A DNA stretch of 64,000 nucleotides, from NCBI RefSeq assembly GCF_017873095.1, contig NZ_JAGGJU010000017.1, forward strand, positions 19,915 to 83,914, given 5' to 3'. Under the pieces are notes generated by a model. That model was not told where the DNA came from, searched no databases, and saw only the letters and a program-made list of their open reading frames with translations. How positions within the stretch are numbered: the stretch's first letter is position 1; each line of letters begins with the position of its first letter. The position numbers and the translations under genes are program-made. This DNA comes from Heterorhizobium halophytocola. Lineage in GTDB: Bacteria > Pseudomonadota > Alphaproteobacteria > Rhizobiales > Rhizobiaceae. This document shows positions 34,440 through 41,582 of the stretch, one piece after another.

Positions 34440-34835
34440 ATGCTCGACCACGTCTTCCTCTCCGTCAGCGACGTCGCCCGCTCGATCGCCTTCTACACCG
34501 CCGCCCTCGGCCCGCTCGGCATCGCCAAGCAGCACGATTTCGACGGCAGCGACGGCCCGCCCGGCCATCCCGACCTCAAGGGTTTCGGCGCCCATGGCCG
34601 CACCTTCTTCTGGCTGCGGCCGGGCGTGGTCGAGGGCCGCGCGGCGCATGTCGGCTTCGTCGCCGACAGCAATGCGGCGGTCGATGCCGCCTATGCCGCG
34701 GCGATCGCCGTCGGGGCGAGCGACAACGGCAAGCCCGGCGCCCGGCTCTATTATGATCCGCGCTATTATGCCGCCGGCGTCCTCGATCCCGACGGCTACA
34801 GCCTGGAATTCGTCTACAAGAGCTGGCAGCACTGA
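34440..34835 (+). CDS. VOC-family glyoxalase/dioxygenase-like protein
   Basis: A 131-residue vicinal-oxygen-chelate protein. MLDHVFLSVSDVARSIAFYTAALGPLG opens the fold, read in parts. VEGRAAHVGFVADSNAAVDAAY and the final YAAGVLDPDGYSLEFVYK complete one betaalphabetabetabeta pair. The His and Glu ligands (DHVFL, AAHVGF, LEFVY) are in place. Relatives include glyoxalases and fosfomycin-resistance-like enzymes; the substrate is unknown. AAGGAG precedes the start by five bases. It is in tandem with the GST gene 26 bp downstream. Confidence 0.9.
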   Translation: MLDHVFLSVSDVARSIAFYTAALGPLGIAKQHDFDGSDGPPGHPDLKGFGAHGRTFFWLRPGVVEGRAAHVGFVADSNAAVDAAYAAAIAVGASDNGKPGARLYYDPRYYAAGVLDPDGYSLEFVYKSWQH

Positions 34836-34861
34836 GCGGCGCGCGCCGACAAGGAGAGCCC

Positions 34862-35584
34862 ATGGGTTACGAACTCTACTACTGGAACGGCCTGCAGGGG
34901 CGCGGCGAATTCGTCCGGCTGGCACTGGAAGAGGCGGGCGCCGACTATGTCGACGTCACCCGCCAGCCGGAGCGCGGCACAAGCGAGATGCTGGCGCTGC
35001 TGAAAAGCGACAGCGAACCGCATCTGCCCTTCGCCCCGCCGATCCTGAAGGACGGCGAAATCCTCGTCTCCCATGTCGCCAATATCCTCGCCTATCTTGG
35101 GCCGAAGCTCGGACTGGCGCCGCGGGACGAGGCTGAGCGCTGGTTCGCCAATGGCCTGCAGCTGACGATCACCGATTTCGTCGCCGAGGTGCACGACACC
35201 CATCACCCGATCGCCACCGGCAAATACTACGAGGACCAGAAGCCGGAGGCCAAGGCCCGCTCCGCCGCCTTCATTTCAGAGCGCATCCCGAAGTTTCTCG
35301 GCTATTTCGAGCGCGTGCTGAACCAGAATCCGAAAGGCAACCGCCATGCCGTCGGCGACCGGCTGACGACCGTCGATCTCTCGCTGTTCCAGGTGCTGGA
35401 AGGCCTTGCCTATGCCTTCCCGAAGGCCATGGCCCGAGTATCGGGCCAATACCCGGCTCTCGAGGCGCTGCAAGCCATGGTCGGTACGCGCCCGAACATT
35501 GCCGCCTACCGCGCCTCCCCCGGCCGCCTCCCCTTCAACGAAGACGGCATCTTCCGGCACTACCCGGAGCTGGATGTGGGGTAA
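34862..35584 (+). CDS. Glutathione S-transferase family protein
   Basis: A 240-residue GST. The thioredoxin-like N-domain starts YELYYWNGLQGRGEFVRLALEEAGADYVDV, in parts, with the Tyr and Gly residues of sigma/mu-type GSTs. SEPHLPFAPPILKDGEILVSHVANILAYLG carries the cis-Pro and Ser glutathione contacts. The helical C-domain runs from about 85. AAGGAG lies before the ATG. Together with the VOC gene it forms a probable small detoxification operon. Confidence 0.9.
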   Translation: MGYELYYWNGLQGRGEFVRLALEEAGADYVDVTRQPERGTSEMLALLKSDSEPHLPFAPPILKDGEILVSHVANILAYLGPKLGLAPRDEAERWFANGLQLTITDFVAEVHDTHHPIATGKYYEDQKPEAKARSAAFISERIPKFLGYFERVLNQNPKGNRHAVGDRLTTVDLSLFQVLEGLAYAFPKAMARVSGQYPALEALQAMVGTRPNIAAYRASPGRLPFNEDGIFRHYPELDVG

Positions 35585-35596
35585 ACCCGGACCACC

Positions 35597-35983
35597 TCAC
35601 AGCGTCACGAAACAGGAAAACACTTCGCCGAGTTCGTTGCGGAAAATGTAGACGACCTCGCCGCGGTCGCCGCTGAACACCTGCTGGGAAATACGGCGGG
35701 CGGGTTCGTCGTCGATGCGCTTCAGGAAGTCGTCGAGCCCGTGCACGGTCGCGCCCTCGCCATGGCTGGTCCATTGCTTGACCTTCCAGGCCGTGTAACG
35801 ATCGGCCCGCTGGTTCGGCATGGTAGCTGCGGTCTCGTCGAATCGGCATTTTTCCAGATGCCTGAGGACTGCCGGCGGGCAATGCAGGTTGAGCTTCAAC
35901 AGCTTGACCAGCGAGGCCTGCTCGGCCTCGGATAGAGGCGTTCCGGCCCTGACTGTGCTGCTGACCGCTTTGGTGCTGACCAC
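35597..35983 (-). CDS. Hypothetical protein, soluble, 128 residues
   Basis: I do not recognise this gene. The protein has an N-terminal helical half (LSEAEQASLVKLLKLNLHCPPAVLRHLEKC, in parts). A second half carries AWKVKQWTSHGEGATVHGLDDFLKRIDD and ends with a beta-strand-like EVVYIFRNELGEVFSCFVTL. The start is a GTG at 35983 with GAGAAGGAC eight bases upstream. There is no membrane segment. It is convergent with the GST gene and ends 12 bp from its stop. The two-part pattern hints at a regulatory or toxin-like protein, but nothing specific supports either. Confidence 0.65.
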   Translation of the reverse strand: MVSTKAVSSTVRAGTPLSEAEQASLVKLLKLNLHCPPAVLRHLEKCRFDETAATMPNQRADRYTAWKVKQWTSHGEGATVHGLDDFLKRIDDEPARRISQQVFSGDRGEVVYIFRNELGEVFSCFVTL

Positions 35984-36156
35984 GGGGCGTCCTTCTCGTT
36001 TCTCGGCGGCGACCGCCTGCGGCGGCGCCGACCGTTCGGCTGGTATGCTGCGCAGCGTCCCTCATAGCCGATCGCGACGTTGGTGCCCATCCCCTTCCCC
36101 CGCCCATCCCCGCCCGTTACACTTGCAAGCCCAGGCAAGCCGAACCGGAGTTCCCC

Positions 36157-37851
36157 ATGACCGATCTCGAAAACCGCATCGACCAGGGCGTCGGCCGTGC
36201 GCCCGCCGATATCGTGCTGAAGGGCGGGCGGTTCTTCGATCTGGTCACCGGCGACCTCGTCGCCTCCGACATCGCCCTTTGCGGCGATACCGTCGTCGGC
36301 ACCTGCGGCGACTACGAGGGGCGCGAGGTGATCGACATTTCCGGGCAGATCGTCGTGCCGGGCTTCATCGACACCCATCTGCACATCGAATCGTCCCTCG
36401 TCACCCCGCACGAGTTCGACCGCTGCGTCCTGCCCTACGGCGTGACGACGGCGATCTGCGATCCGCACGAGATTGCCAATGTGCTGGGCACCGAGGGCAT
36501 ACAGTTCTTCCTCGATTCGGCGGAGCAGACGATCATGGACGTGCGCGTCCAGCTCTCCTCTTGCGTGCCCGCCACGCATCTGGAAACCGCCGGCGCCGAC
36601 CTGCCGATCGAGCGGCTTTTGCCCTTTCGCGGCCATGACAAGGTCATCGGCCTTGCCGAATTCATGAATTTTCCCGGCGTCATCCACAAGGATCCGGTGG
36701 CCATCGCCAAGCTGGAAGCCTTCCAGGGCGCCCATATCGACGGGCATGCGCCGCTTCTGCGCGGCAAGGACCTTAACGGCTATCTGTCGGTCGGCATCCG
36801 CACCGAGCATGAATGCACGACGGCCGGGGAGGCGCTGGAAAAGATCCGCAAAGGCATGCATATCCTGGTGCGCGAGGGCTCGGTGTCGAAGGACCTGCAC
36901 GCGCTGATCCCGATCATCACCGAGCGGCTGTCGCCCTATCTGGCGCTCTGCACCGATGATCGCAATCCGCTCGATATCGCCGAGGAAGGCCATCTCGACT
37001 ACATGATCCGCACCGCGATTGCCGAAGGCGTCGCGCCGCTCGCCGTCTACCGCGCCGCCTCGATCTCGGCCGCCAAGGCCTTTGGGCTGAGGGATCGCGG
37101 CCTCGTCGCCCCCGGCTGGCGGGCCGATCTCGTCGTCATCGACAGTCTCGAGAGCTGCAAGGCGCAGATGGTGTTTTCCGCCGGACGCCGGGTCACCGAC
37201 GCGCTGTTTGCCACCCGCAAGCCGGTGGCCCCCGTCGGCCTCGACAGCGTCCGGGCGCGGATCGTCAAGGCGGCCGATTTCGCTGTGCCGGTGGCCGAAG
37301 GCGAGACCCCGGTGATCGGCGTCATGCCCGGCAAGATCATCACCGAGCATCGCCGCTTTCGCCTGCCCACCTCCGGCAACCAGTCGACGGTCGATCTCGA
37401 GCGCGACATCATCAAGGTCGCGGTCATCGAGCGGCATGGCAAGAACGGCAACCATGCCAATGGTTTCGTTCAGGGTTTCGGGTTGAGGAAGGGCGCGATC
37501 GCCTCCACCGTCGGCCATGACAGCCACAATATCTGCGTCGTCGGCGTCTCGGAAGAGGACATGGCGATCGCCGCCAACCGGCTCTCCGACATCAAGGGCG
37601 GCTTCGTCGTGGTGGAGGACGGCAAGGTCACCGGCGAGATCGCGCTACCCGTCGCCGGCCTGATGAGCCTCGAACCTTTCGAGACGGTGCGCGACACGCT
37701 GGTCGACCTCAGGAAGGCGGCCTACGCGCTCGGCACCACCCTTGCCGAACCCTTCCTCCAAGTCGCCTTCCTGCCGCTGCCGGTGATCCCGCACCTGAAG
37801 ATTTCCGACAAGGGCATGGTCGATGTCGACCGGTTCTGCCTGATCGGGTAA
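36157..37851 (+). CDS. ade: Adenine deaminase
   Basis: Converts adenine to hypoxanthine in purine salvage. The 564 residues match the Ade/AdeC amidohydrolase family. The metal site is in GFIDTHLHIESSLVTPHEF, followed by CDPHEIANVLG, a further histidine in ERHGKNGNHANGFVQGFGL, and SVGHDSHN with variants near the C-terminus (TVGHDSHNICVVG). DDRNPLDIAEEGHLDYMIR is also diagnostic. It should need Mn2+. It is monocistronic, 50 bp before a YefM-YoeB pair. Hypoxanthine could feed xdhAB at the right end of the window. Confidence 0.96.
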   Translation: MTDLENRIDQGVGRAPADIVLKGGRFFDLVTGDLVASDIALCGDTVVGTCGDYEGREVIDISGQIVVPGFIDTHLHIESSLVTPHEFDRCVLPYGVTTAICDPHEIANVLGTEGIQFFLDSAEQTIMDVRVQLSSCVPATHLETAGADLPIERLLPFRGHDKVIGLAEFMNFPGVIHKDPVAIAKLEAFQGAHIDGHAPLLRGKDLNGYLSVGIRTEHECTTAGEALEKIRKGMHILVREGSVSKDLHALIPIITERLSPYLALCTDDRNPLDIAEEGHLDYMIRTAIAEGVAPLAVYRAASISAAKAFGLRDRGLVAPGWRADLVVIDSLESCKAQMVFSAGRRVTDALFATRKPVAPVGLDSVRARIVKAADFAVPVAEGETPVIGVMPGKIITEHRRFRLPTSGNQSTVDLERDIIKVAVIERHGKNGNHANGFVQGFGLRKGAIASTVGHDSHNICVVGVSEEDMAIAANRLSDIKGGFVVVEDGKVTGEIALPVAGLMSLEPFETVRDTLVDLRKAAYALGTTLAEPFLQVAFLPLPVIPHLKISDKGMVDVDRFCLIG

Positions 37852-37867
37852 TGGACCGGACACCCGT

Positions 37868-37889
37868 GTTGTACTATATCTGGGACAAC
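37868..37889. promoter_or_regulatory. Imperfect dyad GTTGT...ACAAC before yefM
   Basis: GTTGT at 37868-37872 and ACAAC at 37885-37889 flank an AT-rich centre (ACTATATCTGGG) that could be a -10 element. It is 12 bp before the yefM ATG, where YefM-type antitoxins autorepress. AGGAGG follows as a strong ribosome-binding site. Confidence 0.4.
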
Positions 37890-37901
37890 TAGGAGGTCCC
37901 C

Positions 37902-38159
37902 ATGACGACCGTATTTTTTTCCCGCGCACGCGCGGAGCTTGCCAGATTGCTGGACAAGGTCACCGAGGATGCAGCGCCGATCGAAATCGTCCGCCGCGAC
38001 AAGCCGTCCGCAATGCTGATCAGCAGGCAGGAATATGACGGCCTGATGGAGACCGTTCATCTTCTTTCCTCGCCGGCCAATGCCGAGCGGCTTCTGCGCG
38101 GGGACGAGCAGATCCGGTCCGGCAGGCTGCATAGGATCGATCCGGCGGATCTCGGGTGA
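37902..38159 (+). CDS. YefM/Phd-family antitoxin
   Basis: Antitoxin of 85 residues. The N-terminal dimerisation and DNA-binding half contains FFSRARAELARLLDKVTEDAAPIEIVRRDKPSAMLISRQEYDGLMET, a standard Phd/YefM fold. The C-terminal tail (SPANAERLLRGDEQIRSGRLHR) should wrap the toxin. AGGAGG lies seven bases before the ATG. The stop overlaps the toxin start (GTGA at 38156-38159), so the two are translationally coupled. Confidence 0.92.
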   Translation: MTTVFFSRARAELARLLDKVTEDAAPIEIVRRDKPSAMLISRQEYDGLMETVHLLSSPANAERLLRGDEQIRSGRLHRIDPADLG

Positions 38160-38428
38160 TTACGCTCCTGGCCTTTACCGACGATGGCTGGGAGGACTAT
38201 CTGCATTGGCAGCAGACCGACAGGAAGGTTCTAGCACGAATCAACGACCTGATCCGCGATACGCTTCGCCATCCCCAAGAGGGCATCGGCAAACCAGAAC
38301 GGCTGAAAGGCGCACTCAGCGGTTACTGGTCGCGCCGGATCACGCAAGAGCACCGCCTCGTCTACAAGGTCCTGCGGACGGAGAAGAACCAGACCCTGAT
38401 CGTCCATCAATGCCGGTACCACTACTGA
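38156..38428 (+). CDS. YoeB-type mRNA interferase toxin
   Basis: Toxin of 90 residues from a GTG start that overlaps the antitoxin stop. It keeps the YoeB catalytic set: Glu48 in GKPERLKGALSGYWSRRI, Arg67 in EHRLVYKV, and the C-terminal His89-Tyr90 in QCRYHY. It should cleave mRNA in the ribosomal A site when YefM is lost. It is complete with no frameshift. It follows the YefM gene in the standard antitoxin-first order. Confidence 0.93.
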   Translation: MITLLAFTDDGWEDYLHWQQTDRKVLARINDLIRDTLRHPQEGIGKPERLKGALSGYWSRRITQEHRLVYKVLRTEKNQTLIVHQCRYHY

Positions 38429-38459
38429 GCGCCCAACGAGCAAGAGACATCCCGACCGC

Positions 38460-39245
38460 ATGACGCCAAACACCCCCACCCCGCTGTCCCGTTTTCGCCA
38501 GCGCCTCGCCGTCCTCTATTTCGGCCAGACCAGTTCGGCCGTGCGCTTTCAGCTGACGCTTGCCGTCATCGATCTGGCGATCATCGCCTTTTTCCTGTTC
38601 GGGCCCTATCTGCGCAACCGGCCGAGCTATCTGGTGATAGACTACCTGATCGCGGTCTGGATCGCCGCCGAGCTGGCCGCCCAGCTGCTCGCCGCCCCGC
38701 GGTTGAAGCGCTGGCTGTTGCGGCCGATGACCTGGATCGACGTGCTGATCCTGCTGACCCTGCTGTTTCCGACGACCTTCTTCAGCTTCGCCTTCCTGCG
38801 CGCCACCCGCCTCTGGGCGATCGCGCAAAGGCCGATCTTCCGGGTCATGCTGAAGCGGCTGGGACAGTCGCATCTGGCCGACATCATCGCCGCCCTGATC
38901 AATTTCGTCGTCTTCCTGTTCACCGTCACCGGCTTCGTCTACACCTTCTTCTTCTTCGGCGAGAACGGCCTGGCGGGCTTCGTCGACGCGGCCTATTTCA
39001 CCGTGGCGACCGTGACCACCACCGGCTTCGGCGACATCACGCTGCCGGGCACCGCCGGAAAGCTGACCTCGATCGTCACCATGATCATCGGCATCTCCCT
39101 GTTCGTGCGCCTCGCCCAGGCGATCTTCCGGCCCTACAAGGTGAGCTTCGCCTGCCCGGAATGCGGCCTCCAGCGCCATGACGCCGACGCCGTCCACTGC
39201 AAGGCCTGCGGCCATATTCTCAACATTCCCGACGAGGGGGACTGA
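38460..39245 (+). CDS. Two-pore-helix potassium channel with C-terminal zinc ribbon
   Basis: Ion channel of 261 residues. Five or six hydrophobic helices resemble a voltage-sensor-like N-terminal part (about 27-165). The pore region follows: FVDAAYFTVATVTTTGFGDITLPGT, read in parts, with the K+ selectivity filter TTTGFGD. The final 35 residues, after FRPYKVSFACPECGLQRHDADAVHCKACGHI, form a Cys4 zinc ribbon, an unusual addition for a channel. The ATG at 38460 follows the YoeB stop by 31 bp. The function is probably K+ uptake or membrane-potential control; the zinc ribbon could be regulatory. Confidence 0.9.
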   Translation: MTPNTPTPLSRFRQRLAVLYFGQTSSAVRFQLTLAVIDLAIIAFFLFGPYLRNRPSYLVIDYLIAVWIAAELAAQLLAAPRLKRWLLRPMTWIDVLILLTLLFPTTFFSFAFLRATRLWAIAQRPIFRVMLKRLGQSHLADIIAALINFVVFLFTVTGFVYTFFFFGENGLAGFVDAAYFTVATVTTTGFGDITLPGTAGKLTSIVTMIIGISLFVRLAQAIFRPYKVSFACPECGLQRHDADAVHCKACGHILNIPDEGD

Positions 39246-39274
39246 CGCGCCCGAATCCCCTTGTTTGCAGCCAT

Positions 39275-39307
39275 GAAAAAGGCCGGCGCCTGGGGGAGAC
39301 GCCGGCC
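39275..39307 (-). terminator. Terminator after the Atu4866-type gene
   Basis: On the minus strand GGCCGGCG and CGCCGGCC form a perfect 8-bp stem (39281-39288 / 39300-39307), followed by five Ts. It lies about 60 bp beyond the stop of the Atu4866-type gene. Confidence 0.85.
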
Positions 39308-39368
39308 GGCACGCGGGACCAGGACATGGCGGGGGAAGCCCCGCGCGCGCAAATTCGATCTGCTGTCC

Positions 39369-39752
39369 TCAGTCGCGGTAGAGCACCATGCCCGCGTGAT
39401 AGAGGATGCCGTTCCTGAAATCGCCATCGGCCAGGAAGCCGGTGTCGTCGACATAGTCGATATGGCTGCCATGCAGCGCATAGCGGCCCTGATAGGCCTT
39501 TTCCCGGTGGCCGCGGGCTTCGATATAGCGGCCATTGGGCAGGATCTCGTGGCGGATATAGCCGTCGCCGGTAACCCAGAGGCCGATAAAGGGATTGCTT
39601 GTCGTCATTGTCGTTTCCTCGGAAATTACCTGCCAGAAATGCTTGTTCTCGCTCATGCCCCACGGCGTTGCGATGGTGATGGCGAAAATGAAGCCGAAGG
39701 CCGCAAGGATAGCACCGCGACCGAGCCACTCGCGCTTTTGCGCCTCAACCAT
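39369..39752 (-). CDS. Membrane-anchored protein with Atu4866-type domain
   Basis: The last 79 residues, from MTTSNPFIGLWVTGDGYIRH to the stop, match the small beta-barrel Atu4866 protein of Agrobacterium, including PNGRYIEARGHREKAYQGRY. The frame continues upstream without a stop to an ATG at 39752, adding a 48-residue basic segment with one hydrophobic helix (GAILAAFGFIFAITIATPWG). Two readings are possible: one 127-residue membrane-anchored protein, or a short 79-residue product from the ATG at 39608, which has its own GAGGAAACGACA ribosome-binding site. I give the longer form because its start overlaps the preceding small gene. Function is unknown; the divergent AraC regulator probably controls it. 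Confidence 0.75.
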   Translation of the reverse strand: MVEAQKREWLGRGAILAAFGFIFAITIATPWGMSENKHFWQVISEETTMTTSNPFIGLWVTGDGYIRHEILPNGRYIEARGHREKAYQGRYALHGSHIDYVDDTGFLADGDFRNGILYHAGMVLYRD

Positions 39753-39876
39753 TGAGACCTCGCGCCACCATCGCCGCGCGCTGTGCCCGCCGAGATGCGA
39801 CCTGCCGCCGGATAGTCGCGGCCATCTCGCGCGTCCAGCGCACCGGACTTTCCAGAAAAAATTGAAAGGCTGTCAT
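39745..39876 (-). CDS. Small basic protein upstream of the Atu4866-type gene
   Basis: A 43-residue protein beginning MTAFQFFLESPVRWTREMAA, very rich in Arg and Ala afterwards. A perfect AGGAGG lies six bases before the ATG, better than most sites in this window. Its stop codon overlaps the ATG of the next gene, so the two are probably coupled. It has no homologue that I recognise. It lies first in the short operon divergent from the AraC regulator, behind the direct repeats at 39977-40008. Confidence 0.6.
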   Translation of the reverse strand: MTAFQFFLESPVRWTREMAATIRRQVASRRAQRAAMVARGLNG

Positions 39877-39976
39877 TTCAGGACCTCCTGATAGGGACCA
39901 CGTCGCCGTCCCTCGGCGCCGTGGTTCCCATATGGGGAGGCGAAATCGCCAGGTGGTAGAACAGTCGCCCGCAAGG

Positions 39977-40008
39977 ATTGCACGATCCTCCGAATTGCAC
40001 GATCCTCC
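39977..40008. promoter_or_regulatory. Tandem 15-bp repeats ATTGCACGATCCTCC
   Basis: Exact copies at 39977-39991 and 39994-40008, a 17-bp period, lie between the divergent Atu4866 operon and the araC-type gene. AraC-family regulators often bind direct repeats, so this is the likely operator of the regulator starting at 40085. Confidence 0.6.
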
Positions 40009-40084
40009 ATCTGGCATTATAGAGACGGATACCCACCTTGAGTGCGCAAACCCCTATCATTCATGGCATGCAAGAGAAAACACG

Positions 40085-40987
40085 ATGACCAGCCACATCC
40101 TTCTCAAGAACCTGATTGCACGACACGCCACGAATGATGGCGTTCAGGCAACGGCCGTTCCGCGCCTGCAGCTGATCCGCATGAGCCAGCCGACCGAGCC
40201 TTTGCACGCCGTGCACAAGCCGGCGGTCTGCATTCTCGTACAGGGCAGGAAGCGCGTCTCGCTCTGCGACAAGGTGGTGGAATATGGCGCCGGCAGCCAC
40301 CTGATCGTGTCGCTCGAACTGCCGGTGGTCGGCCATGTGATCGACGCCACCGAGGACGAACCCTATCTCTGCCTGCGGCTCGAACTGGATCTGGCGACGC
40401 TCGGTCATCTGGTGCTGGAGATCGACGAGGAGCTGTCGCTGTCGTCGCCCGCCTGCACCGCGCTCGGCGTCGGCGACACGCCGCAGCCGCTTGCCGATGC
40501 GGCGGCACGGCTTGTCGGCCTGCTCGACCGACCCAAGGACATTCCCTTCCTGGCGCCGCTGATCGAGCGCGAAATCCTCTATCTGCTGCTGCGCGGCGAC
40601 CATGCCGGCCTCATCCACCGGATGCTGACGCCGAACCACCGGATGCAGAACGTCAACCGCGCGATCAGCTGGATCCGGGCGAATTTTCACCTGCCGTTCT
40701 CGATGGAGCAGCTCGCCTCCGAGGCCCGGATGAGCGCCTCGTCGCTGCACGAGCATTTCCGCACGATGACGAATATGAGCCCGCTGCAATACCAGAAGCA
40801 GTTGCGCCTGCAGGAGGCGCGTCGGCTGATCCTGACGGAGGCCATGGATGCGGCGACGGCCGGCCGCCGGGTCGGCTATGACAGCCCCTCGCAGTTCTCC
40901 CGCGAATATCGCCGCCAATACGGCGCGCCGCCGGTCTCCGACATCTCGCGGCTGAAGGTCCGGCCGGAGCGCTTCGCCGAGGCCTGA
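40085..40987 (+). CDS. AraC-family transcriptional regulator
   Basis: A 300-residue regulator. The N-terminal half is the AraC_N type (VPRLQLIRMSQPTEPLHAVHKPAVCILVQGRKRVSL, in parts), a cupin-like sensor. The C-terminal half contains two helix-turn-helices: FSMEQLASEARMSASSLHEHFRTMTNMSPLQYQK and GRRVGYDSPSQFSREYRRQYGAPP. Regulators of this type often control a divergent gene, here the Atu4866-type operon, through the tandem repeats in between. The inducer is unknown. The start at 40085 lacks a strong Shine-Dalgarno. Confidence 0.92.
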   Translation: MTSHILLKNLIARHATNDGVQATAVPRLQLIRMSQPTEPLHAVHKPAVCILVQGRKRVSLCDKVVEYGAGSHLIVSLELPVVGHVIDATEDEPYLCLRLELDLATLGHLVLEIDEELSLSSPACTALGVGDTPQPLADAAARLVGLLDRPKDIPFLAPLIEREILYLLLRGDHAGLIHRMLTPNHRMQNVNRAISWIRANFHLPFSMEQLASEARMSASSLHEHFRTMTNMSPLQYQKQLRLQEARRLILTEAMDAATAGRRVGYDSPSQFSREYRRQYGAPPVSDISRLKVRPERFAEA

Positions 40988-41033
40988 TCGACCGGGGCAT
41001 CTCCGCAGCCCATGCCTGCGCCTTCGCCAGGCG

Positions 41034-41504
41034 TCAGAGCGTCTTCTTGAAATAGACGACGCGCTCGGTCTCCTGAAAGCCCAGCGCCTCGTGCATCTGT
41101 TGCGAGACGAGATTGTCGATGGTGACGTCGGCGGCCAGTTCGCTGACGCCGCGAGCCATGGCCCATGCGGTGACGGCTTCGACAAGCTGGCGCGCGCAAC
41201 CGCCGCGCCGCGCGTCGGGAACGACGAAGATCCCTTCCAGAAAGGCGACCGGCGAGGTTTCGCAGCCATTGACATAGTCGAGCCGCAGGCTGGCCTCGGC
41301 AAAGCCGAGCGCCTTGCCGGCGGGCCCGCGCGCCAGGAAGATGCAGTAGCGGTCTCCGCGCCGCACCAGTTCGCGCATGGTCTCCTTCAGCCGTTTCGGC
41401 TCGGTCTCCTCGCCCCAGAGCGCCTGGCGCAAGGGCAGCCAGTCGTTGAGGTCCGTCTCATTGGCCTGGCTGATGCTCAGCTTGCGCTGCGTCGCTGCGT
41501 CCAT
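41034..41504 (-). CDS. GNAT acetyltransferase, aminoglycoside 6'-N-acetyltransferase-like
   Basis: Acetyl-CoA-dependent transferase of 156 residues. The acetyl-CoA site reads VVPDARRGGCARQLVEAVTAWA, the Q/RxxGxG/A loop. Its layout, with WLPLRQALWGEE near the start, RLDYVNGCETSPVAFLEGIFV and HEALGFQETERVVYFKKTL at the end, is that of AAC(6')-I-like chromosomal enzymes. Resistance to aminoglycosides is possible but cannot be assumed, since many such enzymes have other amines as substrates. It lies convergent to the AraC gene and upstream of nothing in its own operon. Confidence 0.88.
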   Translation of the reverse strand: MDAATQRKLSISQANETDLNDWLPLRQALWGEETEPKRLKETMRELVRRGDRYCIFLARGPAGKALGFAEASLRLDYVNGCETSPVAFLEGIFVVPDARRGGCARQLVEAVTAWAMARGVSELAADVTIDNLVSQQMHEALGFQETERVVYFKKTL

Positions 41505-41582
41505 GCACCTCTACTCCCCCTGGATCTGCCGCGCGTCGGCGGCAGACGGACATCCTTATCGGCCGATCGTCCCGACCCGCCG

